In this document: positions 44,606 through 51,332 of the stretch, piece after piece
How the letters are laid out: each line of letters starts with the position of its first letter
How positions within the stretch are numbered: the first letter of the stretch is position 1
Assembly (NCBI RefSeq): GCF_023148685.1
Contig: NZ_JAHXNL010000001.1
Coordinates: forward strand, 1 to 64,000
Length of the DNA: 64,000 nucleotides
DNA from: Georgenia sp. EYE_87
GTDB lineage: Bacteria; Actinomycetota; Actinomycetes; Actinomycetales; Actinomycetaceae
Direction of reading: 5' to 3'
The notes under the pieces: model-generated
The model's database searches: none
Told to the model about the DNA's origin: nothing
What the model saw: only the letters and a program-made list of their open reading frames with translations
Position numbers and translations under genes: made by a program

Positions 44606-45556
44606 ATGGCCACCACCACCGCCGCGGACATCAGGCCGCGCAAGGTCATCGTCACCATCGCCCCCACAGGCGGCATGGCGTCGAAGGAGCAGAACCCGAA
44701 CCTGCCCACCCAGCCCGAGGAGATCGCCGACGACGTCGCCGCCTGCGTCGAGGCCGGCGCCTCCGTGGCCGCCATCCACGCCCGCCGGCCCGAGGACGAC
44801 CTCGCCACGTGCAGCGCAGACGTCTACGGCCGCATCAATGAGGCCGTGCGCCAACGCACCGACGTCGTCATCAACATCTCCACCGGCGGCGGCATCTCCG
44901 GAGACATGATCAAGGAGAACTCCCAGGGCCAGCTGCGCATCGACTTCGCCGAGCGGCTGCGTGGCCTCGAGGCCCCGCACGTGGAGATGGCGACCTTCGA
45001 CGCCGAGTCCTTCGTCATCACCACCGGCGGTCGCGAGATCATCAACCTCACCACCCCAGCCCAGTGCGACGAGCTGGCCGCGCGGATGACCGAGCTCGGG
45101 ATCAAGCCCGAGTGGGAAGTCATGAGCACCGCCCACATCCGCCAGGACCCCAGCCGCCTGATCAACGCGGGCTTCGACGCCCAGCCTTACTGGGTCAACG
45201 TCGTCCTCGGCCTCGATCGCGGCTTCCAGGGCGCGCTGCCCTACACCCCGCGCATCCTCCACCAGATGGTCGACGAGCTGCCGGAGGGCGCCGAGCTGTG
45301 CGTCTCCGCGGTCGCCGCGAACCAGCTACCCGCAATCACCCATGCGGTCCTCCTCGGCGGGCACGTGCGCGTGGGCCTCGAGGACAACCTCTACTACCGC
45401 CGCGGCGAGCTGGCCACCAACGTCCAGCTCGTCGAGCGTGCTGTGCGCATCATCCGGGAGCTCGGCCATGAGGTCGCCACCCCCCAGGAGGCCCGGCAGA
45501 TCCTCGGCCTGAAGAGCCTTGCGTCGGCCCAGCCGGTCCCGACGTCCGCCCGCTGA
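44606..45556 (+). CDS. Beta-keto acid cleavage enzyme (BKACE, DUF849) with altered metal site
   Basis: A 316-residue TIM barrel of the BKACE family, whose founder is 3-keto-5-aminohexanoate cleavage enzyme. These enzymes react a beta-keto acid with acetyl-CoA to give acetoacetate and a new acyl-CoA. Retained: ISTGGG (Ser92), VEMAT, and the GGHVRVGLEDN block (Arg255, Glu259, Asp260). Altered: the canonical HxHxR zinc motif reads AAIHARR, so the first metal His is Ala56 while His58 remains. This suggests a divergent subgroup or altered metal binding. It is third in the HyuAB operon with AAAGGA before its ATG. Confidence 0.88.
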   Translation: MATTTAADIRPRKVIVTIAPTGGMASKEQNPNLPTQPEEIADDVAACVEAGASVAAIHARRPEDDLATCSADVYGRINEAVRQRTDVVINISTGGGISGDMIKENSQGQLRIDFAERLRGLEAPHVEMATFDAESFVITTGGREIINLTTPAQCDELAARMTELGIKPEWEVMSTAHIRQDPSRLINAGFDAQPYWVNVVLGLDRGFQGALPYTPRILHQMVDELPEGAELCVSAVAANQLPAITHAVLLGGHVRVGLEDNLYYRRGELATNVQLVERAVRIIRELGHEVATPQEARQILGLKSLASAQPVPTSAR

Positions 45557-45664
45557 CACGCCGCGCGGACGCCCACGCCCGCCGTCCAAACCCTCCGACG
45601 TGCCCGGTCGCTCCAGCCGCCCCTCCAACTTCCTCCGTGCCCGGTGGACCGAAAAGGACAACCC

Positions 45665-46666
45665 ATGCGCACCACCCACACCGCGGCCAGCGCCGCAGCC
45701 GCCCTCTTCCTGCTCGCGGCGTGCTCGGGCGGCAACCCGGCGCCCGCCACCCCTGCGGGCACCGCCGAGGCAGCGTCGACAGCCGCAGCGGCCGACAGCG
45801 AGCTCGAGGCCGTCACCGTCGGCGTCATGCCCATCGTCGACACCGCGGGCATCCGCCTCGGCATCGAGCAGGGAATCTTCGCCGAGCACGGCCTCCAGCT
45901 CGAGCTCACCGAGTCCGGGCAGGGTGGCGCCGCCACCATCCCCGGAGTGGTGAGCGGCCAGGTCCAGTTCGGCTTCTCCAACACCCCGGCGCTCCTGAGC
46001 GCCCATGCCCAAGGACTGAACCTGCCGATCGTCGCGCCAGCCGCGAGCTCGACCGGGGTGGCGGGTGAGGACACCGCCTCGGTCGTCGTCCCCGCGGACA
46101 GTGACATCGAGGACGCGGCAGACCTCGCCAGTCGCACCGTGGCGGTCAACACGCTGAGGAGCATCGGCGACAGCACCGTCCGCGAGACGGTGGAGAAGGA
46201 CGGGGGAGACCCCGACGCCATCGAGTTCGTCGAGATCGCCTTCCCCGACATGCTCGGCGCGCTCGCCCAGGGCCAGGTGGACGCCGCCTGGGTCGTCGAG
46301 CCTTTCTCGACCATCGCCCAGCAGCAGGGCAACCGGGTCCTCGCCTCGAACTACGTCGAGACCGACCCCGACCTGCTCATCGCGGCCTACTTCACCTCGG
46401 CCGAGCTGATCGAGTCCGACCCTGAGCTCGTCGAGCGGTTCACGGCCGCCATCACCGAGTCCCAGGCTTTCGCTGAGGCGAACCCGGACCGGGTCCGGGA
46501 GATCCTCGGCACCTACATGACGCTCGAGCCCGCCGTCGCCGAGAGCCTCGTCCTGCCCCGCTTCACCGACACCACCGCGACCGAGGACATCGAGTTCCTG
46601 GCCGAGTTCGCCCACCGCCAGGGCATCACCGACACCAAGGTCGACGTCGACTCCATGCTGCCCTGA
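45665..46666 (+). CDS. Lipoprotein solute-binding protein (NMT1/SsuA-like), second orphan copy
   Basis: A 333-residue lipoprotein with lipobox LLAACSGG (Cys at about residue 19), then an NMT1-type binding fold starting VTVGVMPIVDTAGIRLGIEQ. It is paralogous to the protein at 36704. ATG at 45665 is placed behind AAAAGGA; a GTG at 45644 in frame would destroy that arrangement. It follows BKACE by 108 bp and precedes the acyl-CoA synthetase by 28 bp. As with its paralogue, no permease or ATPase is encoded nearby, so a transporter elsewhere must be shared. Confidence 0.87.
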   Translation: MRTTHTAASAAAALFLLAACSGGNPAPATPAGTAEAASTAAAADSELEAVTVGVMPIVDTAGIRLGIEQGIFAEHGLQLELTESGQGGAATIPGVVSGQVQFGFSNTPALLSAHAQGLNLPIVAPAASSTGVAGEDTASVVVPADSDIEDAADLASRTVAVNTLRSIGDSTVRETVEKDGGDPDAIEFVEIAFPDMLGALAQGQVDAAWVVEPFSTIAQQQGNRVLASNYVETDPDLLIAAYFTSAELIESDPELVERFTAAITESQAFAEANPDRVREILGTYMTLEPAVAESLVLPRFTDTTATEDIEFLAEFAHRQGITDTKVDVDSMLP

Positions 46667-46694
46667 CCACGCCACACCCGACTACGGAGCCCTC

Positions 46695-48764
46695 ATGACG
46701 TCCACCCCGACTGCCCCGCGCCTCGCGGCAGCCACGCTCGAGCCCTTCTTCGCGCCAGCCGGCGTCATGGTCGTCGGCGCCTCCGCCACGCCGGGAAAGC
46801 TCGGCGCCGTGATGGCGGAGTCCCTCCGCGGTCACGACGCGCCGCTCTACCTCGTCAACAACCGCGCCGCGGGCATGCACGCCACCATCAGCGACGCCCT
46901 GGCGGCGGCCGACGGCGAGGTGGACCTCGCGGTGATGTGCGTCCCCGCGCCGGCGACGGCGCAGGCGCTGCGCGAGTGCGCCGCCGGCGGGGTGCGCGCG
47001 GCCCTGGTGTGCGCCGGCGGCTTCGGAGAAGCCGGCCCGGCCGGTGAGGCCCATGAACGGGCGATCGTGCACGCTGTCCGGGAGACGGGAATCCGCCTTC
47101 TCGGGCCCAACACTTCCGGCTTCTTCGTGCCCGGTAGAGGGTTGCGGGCCAGCTTCGTCCCCGGCGTCGCGGCGGTTCGACCGGGCCCGGTGGCTGTGGT
47201 CGCCGCGAGCGGCGGGGTGAACCACGCGCTGGCGTTCCGGCTGCAACGGGCCGGGGTAGGCGTCAGCCTCGCGGTCGGTCTGGGGGCCTCGCTCGACGTC
47301 GGTGCCGAGGACGTGCTCGAGCACCTCGTCGGCGACGACGGCACGCGCGTGGTGGCGCTGCACCTCGAGACCGTCAAGGACGGACCGGCGCTGCTCCGGG
47401 CCGTCGAACGGCTCTCCGCGGTCAAGCCCGTCGTAGCCCTGGTGGTCGGCCGAAGCGACGTCAGCGAGTTCGCCACCTCGCACACCGGCGCACTGGCCAC
47501 CTCCTGGCGCACCACGCGCGCACTGCTCCGGCAGGCCGGCGCCGTGCTCGTCGACGACGAGGAGGCGTTGGTGGACGCCGTCACCGCGTTCGCCGGGCGC
47601 CGGCTCACGCCGTCACCGGCCCCCGGCGTCGCCCTCATCACCGCGCAGGCGGGGCCGGGTCTCCTCGTGGCCGACGCCCTCCAGAGCGCCGGGGTGGCTC
47701 TGCCCCGCCTGTCCTTGCAGACCCAGGCGGCCGTCGCCGAGCATCTGCCTCCCATCACTTTCCAGGCCAACCCGGTGGACACCGGCAGACCAGGACCCGG
47801 GTTCGATCGGGTCGTCGCTGCGGTCGCCGGGGATCCGGCCGTCGACGCGGTGGCGGTGTACGGACTGACCGAGCCGGTGGTGGATCTGCCCGCCGCCGTG
47901 GCGCAGTCGGGAGCGGCCGACGTCGTCCCCGTGCTGGTCGGCGTGGACGGGCCCCAGGACGACCTCGATCAGGCACGGGCGTCCGCCGCCGAGCTGGCGC
48001 TGCCTCTGATCGCCGGGCCCACCGCCCTGGCGCGCGGGCTCGTGGCCCTTGTCGAGGACGCCAAAACACAGTACGCCCGCTCGGTGGGCGCGGAACCGGC
48101 GGCCGAGCCGTCACGGCTGACCGGGCCCTGGGACGAGATCCGGGCGAAGGAGCTTCTCGACCAGATCGGTCTCAGGACACCGCCACGACGGCGCTGCACC
48201 ACCCGGGCGCAGACTCACGCGGCGCTCGAGGCGCTCGGCGGCGCGGTGGCCGTCAAGCTGGTCGACGCCGCGGTGCTGCACAAGACGGAACTCGGCGGAG
48301 TCCACCTGAACATCCGCACGGAGGCCGAGATGGACGGCGCGCTCGACGCCCTCGAGGCCGTGGGGGCCCGGGAGTTCCTCGTCGAGTCCATGGCACCGTC
48401 CGGCATCGACCTCATCGTGGGCGCTCGACGCGACCCCGTGTTCGGACCCGTCGTCCTGGTGGGAATCGGTGGCACCGCCGCAGAGGTGATCGCCGACGTC
48501 GCCATCCGGTCGGTGCCCCTTGGCGAGCGCGTAGCAGTCGGCATGGTGGACGACCTCCAGGGCCGTGCACTTCTCCTGGGGCACCGGTCCGGACCAGTGG
48601 TGGACCGCACGCAACTCGCCAACGTGGTCATCGCGCTGGGCAGCGTCCTCCGAGCGACCCCAAGCATCGCCGAGATCGAGGTGAACCCGTTGCGGCTGAC
48701 GGCGTCCGGCCTGGTGGCGCTCGATGCAGTGGTCGTCCCGCGCGGGGACGTCACCACGGAGTAG
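46695..48764 (+). CDS. ADP-forming (NDP-forming) acyl-CoA synthetase
   Basis: A 689-residue single-chain acyl-CoA synthetase of the ACD/FerA superfamily: CoA-binding Rossmann domain (MVVGASATPGKLGAVMAESL), succinyl-CoA-ligase-like domains with the phosphohistidine His263 in TSHTGALATSW, and a C-terminal ATP-grasp domain (AVKLVDAAVLHKTELGGVHL, RRDPVFGPVVLVGIGG, IAEIEVNPL). There is no GNAT domain, so it is not a Pat acetyltransferase. It would make (or use) an acyl- or aryl-CoA reversibly with ATP, as FerA does for ferulate. As the last gene of the HyuAB-BKACE operon it may handle the acyl-CoA from BKACE or activate the incoming acid. Confidence 0.9.
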   Translation: MTSTPTAPRLAAATLEPFFAPAGVMVVGASATPGKLGAVMAESLRGHDAPLYLVNNRAAGMHATISDALAAADGEVDLAVMCVPAPATAQALRECAAGGVRAALVCAGGFGEAGPAGEAHERAIVHAVRETGIRLLGPNTSGFFVPGRGLRASFVPGVAAVRPGPVAVVAASGGVNHALAFRLQRAGVGVSLAVGLGASLDVGAEDVLEHLVGDDGTRVVALHLETVKDGPALLRAVERLSAVKPVVALVVGRSDVSEFATSHTGALATSWRTTRALLRQAGAVLVDDEEALVDAVTAFAGRRLTPSPAPGVALITAQAGPGLLVADALQSAGVALPRLSLQTQAAVAEHLPPITFQANPVDTGRPGPGFDRVVAAVAGDPAVDAVAVYGLTEPVVDLPAAVAQSGAADVVPVLVGVDGPQDDLDQARASAAELALPLIAGPTALARGLVALVEDAKTQYARSVGAEPAAEPSRLTGPWDEIRAKELLDQIGLRTPPRRRCTTRAQTHAALEALGGAVAVKLVDAAVLHKTELGGVHLNIRTEAEMDGALDALEAVGAREFLVESMAPSGIDLIVGARRDPVFGPVVLVGIGGTAAEVIADVAIRSVPLGERVAVGMVDDLQGRALLLGHRSGPVVDRTQLANVVIALGSVLRATPSIAEIEVNPLRLTASGLVALDAVVVPRGDVTTE

Positions 48765-48989
48765 CCGGACCGAGCTCTCCCTGGTCAGCCCTTGTCGAAA
48801 GCACAGGAACCTGTCAACAACTGGTGGCACCGGCTACGCTCACGCCGTAATCGGGTCGGACCTGGCGGTCGGTGTCGTAGACCTCGGCGTGGAAGACGGC
48901 TCGGAGGCCGAGCCACTTCCCGGCTGGTCTAGACATGGCCGGGAGTCGATGGGCCGGAGGTGACCATCTTGGCGCCACGACCGCGTACG

Positions 48990-49064
48990 ACAAAGCCCCT
49001 GACCGCGTTTCCGCAGGTCAGGGGCTAGGTCGTCGCTGTCTCAACGAGTGTCCGGAGGGGGACT
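48990..49064 (+). repeat. Right direct repeat (att-like), overlapping tRNA-Leu 3' end
   Basis: Copy of 28294-28368 with two mismatches. It includes the 3' 16 nt of the intact tRNA-Leu (49049-49064) and the tRNA's terminator. The stretch between the synthetase gene and this repeat (48765-48989, 225 bp) shows no convincing gene; a 40-codon minus-strand frame there is of doubtful value. Confidence 0.85.
48994..49026 (-). terminator. Hairpin terminator of tRNA-Leu
   Basis: Perfect 11-bp stem AGCCCCTGACC / GGTCAGGGGCT with an 11-nt loop region (a further GCG/CGC pairing with one bulge), followed on the minus strand by TTTGT. It starts 22 nt beyond the tRNA 3' end and also lies in the path of the plus-strand synthetase operon. 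Confidence 0.8.
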
Positions 49065-49134
49065 TGAACCCCCACGCCCGATAAAGGGCACTAGCACCTC
49101 AAGCTAGCGCGTCTGCCTATTCCGCCACCCGGAC
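49049..49134 (-). tRNA. tRNA-Leu (anticodon GAG)
   Basis: An 86-nt class II tRNA. Acceptor stem GTCCGGG pairs with TCCGGAC (last pair G-U), discriminator A, no encoded CCA. Anticodon stem CTAGC/GCTAG closes the loop TTGAGGT with anticodon GAG, reading CUC/CUU leucine codons. The long variable arm GCCC-N-GGGC typical of leucine tRNAs and the T-arm GGGGGTTCAAGTCCCCC are intact. Its 3' end is the presumed integration site of the catabolic island. Confidence 0.96.
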
Positions 49135-49273
49135 AGGTGGTGCTTCGCCTCGCGAACTCGGCCCTTCGGCGTCGTCCACCCGGCTGGGCAACGACGAAAA
49201 AGATAGCACGGTGGAGAGACGCCCATCGACCACGAAGGGCCGCTCCGGCGTCGTTCGTGAGCGAAGCCACACC

Positions 49274-50134
49274 TCAGAACACCGGCTTGCCCCCGGTCAC
49301 CCCGAGCACGGTCCCGGAGACGTAGCTGGCTTCGTCGCTCGCCAGGTAGACGAACGCCGTCGCCACCTCGATCGGCTGCCCGGGACGGCCGAGCGGGGTG
49401 TCCATGCCGAAGTCCTTCACGCTGGGCTTGGTCGAGGGCTGCAGCGGCGTCCAGATCGGTCCGGGCGCCACGGCGTTGACGCGGATGCCGCGCGGGCCGA
49501 GCTCGGCGGCGAGGTTCACGGTCGCGTTGTTGATCGCGGCCTTGGTCGAGGCGTAGTCGAGCAGCGTCTCCGACGGCTGGAACGCCTGGATGGAGGCGCA
49601 GTTGATGACGCTCGCCCCCTCCTTCAGGTGGGGGAGCAGCGCCTTGGTGAGGAAGAAGATGGAGAAGATGTTCGTCTCGAACGTCCGGCGCACCTGCTCC
49701 TCGCTGATCTTCTCGAGCCCGTCCTGCGCCATCTGGTAACCGGCGTTGTTGACCAGGATGTCGATGCCGCCGAGCCCCTTGACGGCGGCTTCGGCGAGCT
49801 CGATGTTGGCCTGCTCGGTGCGCTGGTCGGTGGGGCACAGGACGCACGTCCGGCCCGCCGCCTCCACCTGCTTCTTGGTCTCCTCGGCGTCGTCCTGCTC
49901 CTCGGGCAGGTAGGCGATGGCGACATCGGCGCCCTCCTTGGCGAAGGCGATCGCCGTGGCGCGGCCGATGCCGGAGTCGCCGCCGGTGACCAGGGCCTTC
50001 TTGCCGGTCAGGCGCCCACGGCCGGTGTAGGAGGTCTCGCCGTGGTCCGGGACCGGCTGCATCGCGTCCGTGCGGCCGGGCCACTCCTGGTGCTGCTCGG
50101 GCAGGTTCTTGATCGACTCGGTGTCCGCGTTCAT
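49274..50134 (-). CDS. Short-chain dehydrogenase of the general-stress (YhdF/YghA-like) group
   Basis: A 286-residue SDR with a 40-residue N-terminal extension rich in charged and polar residues (including TDAMQPVPDHGETSYTGRGR) typical of the GSP39/YghA group. It has TGGDSGIGRATAIAFAKEGA, NNAGYQ, a catalytic Ser-Tyr-Lys (INCASIQAF, LLDYASTKAAI) and a C-terminal YVSGTVLGVTGG. Substrate unknown; such genes are often stress-induced. ATG at 50134 with GGGAA upstream; the frame stays open beyond but without coding character. Divergent from the GNAT fusion gene by 78 bp. Confidence 0.88.
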   Translation of the reverse strand: MNADTESIKNLPEQHQEWPGRTDAMQPVPDHGETSYTGRGRLTGKKALVTGGDSGIGRATAIAFAKEGADVAIAYLPEEQDDAEETKKQVEAAGRTCVLCPTDQRTEQANIELAEAAVKGLGGIDILVNNAGYQMAQDGLEKISEEQVRRTFETNIFSIFFLTKALLPHLKEGASVINCASIQAFQPSETLLDYASTKAAINNATVNLAAELGPRGIRVNAVAPGPIWTPLQPSTKPSVKDFGMDTPLGRPGQPIEVATAFVYLASDEASYVSGTVLGVTGGKPVF

Positions 50135-50212
50135 GCTTCCCAGGCTGGTGCAGCCCGCCGCGCTCCGCACGCCGGGCCGGGACGTCGGCGGCACGCAGTA
50201 CGGTCGTCTCCC

Positions 50213-51292
50213 ATGGACCGCTTCGATCTCCGCTCGGCCGACCGCACCCTCGTGCTCTCCGCCCCCACGTCCGCAGACATCGACCGCATCGCCGAGATCT
50301 GCGTGGACCCGGAGATCCAGCGGTTCACCACGGTCCCCAGCCCGTACACCCGGGGCGACGCCGCTAACTTCGTCGCCGGCGTGGTCCCGGAGGGCTGGCA
50401 GAAGGGCGCACCCACCTGGGCGATCCGCGCGGTGGCCGACGGCGAGAGCCGGCTCGTCGGCATGGTCGACCTGCACGACGTCGCCCACGGCCGCGGCGAG
50501 ATCGGGTTCTGGATGGCGCCCGACGCGCGCGGCAACGGCCACCTCTCGCGGGCGATCGGGCTCGTCCTCGACGCGGCTTTCGGCCGGCTGGGACTCGTGC
50601 TGGTCCACTGGCGCGCCGACGTCGGCAACTGGGCCTCGTGGCGCGCGGTCTGGCGGCACGGCTTCCGCAAGGAGGGCACGGTCCGGGGCCTCAACGTCAC
50701 CCGCGGCGAGCTCAAGGACGCCTGGGTCGGCTCCCTGCACAAGGACGACCCCCGCAGCCCGGTGGCGCCGTGGGACGGGCCGGAGACGACGGCGGAGCCG
50801 GCGGCCGCCGTCGGGTCGCCGTCGTCGCGCGACCCGGAGGCGCTGGTGCGCCAGTTCCACGACACCTACGCCCTCCCCGTGGTCACCGACCCGCCGAGCG
50901 TGGACCGCGACCGCGTCCACATGCGCATGGCGCTGGTGGCCGAGGAGCTCGCCGAGCTCGTCGAGGCCGTCTACGGCGAGGCGGCCGGCGCCGAGATCTC
51001 CGCGGCGTTCACCCGCGCCGTGGCCGCCGACGACGGCACGCGTGACACCGTCGAGGCGGCGGACGCCCTGGGGGACCTCACGTACGTCATCTACGGCATG
51101 GCGTTGGAGTGCGGTATCCCGCTCGAGGACGTCCTGGCCGAGATCCAGGCCTCGAACCTGTCCAAGCTCGGCCAGGACGGCAAGCCGATCTACCGCGAGG
51201 ACGGCAAGGTCCTCAAGGGGCCGGGCTTCTTCCCGCCGGACATCGCCGGCGTGCTCGCGCGGCACGGGTACCGCCCGCCCTCGCGCGGCTGA
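50213..51292 (+). CDS. Fusion of GNAT acetyltransferase and MazG-like NTP pyrophosphohydrolase
   Basis: A 359-residue two-domain protein. Residues about 5-180 are a RimJ/RimL-type GNAT N-acetyltransferase (EIGFWMAPDARGNGHLSRAI is the acetyl-CoA loop). After an Ala/Pro/Ser linker (about 185-210) comes an all-alpha NTP-PPase-like domain (FHDTYALPVVTDPPS, ALVAEELAELVEAVYGEAA, DTVEAADALGDLTYVIYGMA with the EExxE and ExxD metal sites) resembling phosphoribosyl-ATP/MazG-like hydrolases. Each is well known alone; the fusion is less usual. The frame is continuous with no stop and uniform codon use, so the fusion is real in the sequence. Joint role unknown. Confidence 0.83.
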   Translation: MDRFDLRSADRTLVLSAPTSADIDRIAEICVDPEIQRFTTVPSPYTRGDAANFVAGVVPEGWQKGAPTWAIRAVADGESRLVGMVDLHDVAHGRGEIGFWMAPDARGNGHLSRAIGLVLDAAFGRLGLVLVHWRADVGNWASWRAVWRHGFRKEGTVRGLNVTRGELKDAWVGSLHKDDPRSPVAPWDGPETTAEPAAAVGSPSSRDPEALVRQFHDTYALPVVTDPPSVDRDRVHMRMALVAEELAELVEAVYGEAAGAEISAAFTRAVAADDGTRDTVEAADALGDLTYVIYGMALECGIPLEDVLAEIQASNLSKLGQDGKPIYREDGKVLKGPGFFPPDIAGVLARHGYRPPSRG

Positions 51293-51332
51293 CTGCCCGT
51301 CCTTTCGGACGAAGCGGGTGACAGGCGGCACA

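Larger units (their letters stand above)
28294..49064. mobile_element. Catabolic genomic island integrated at the 3' end of tRNA-Leu(GAG)
   Basis: A 75-bp direct repeat bounds this region (28294-28368 and 48990-49064, 73 of 75 identical, period 20,696 bp). The right copy contains the last 16 nt of an intact tRNA-Leu plus about 60 bp of downstream sequence including its terminator; the left copy contains only those 16 nt of tRNA. That is what site-specific integration into a tRNA 3' end leaves behind. All sixteen genes inside concern aromatic/ketone catabolism, its uptake or its regulation. No integrase, excisionase or transfer gene is visible, so the element is either immobilised or mobilised from elsewhere. 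An alternative is homologous recombination between an older duplication. Confidence 0.7.

Noticed and set aside
48841-48941. A 40-codon minus-strand frame (starting MSRPAGKWLGLRAVFHAEVY) between the synthetase gene and the right repeat
   Set aside because: It looks somewhat protein-like but has no ribosome-binding site, no recognised family and is too short to support; it could be a remnant of a lost gene at the island end.
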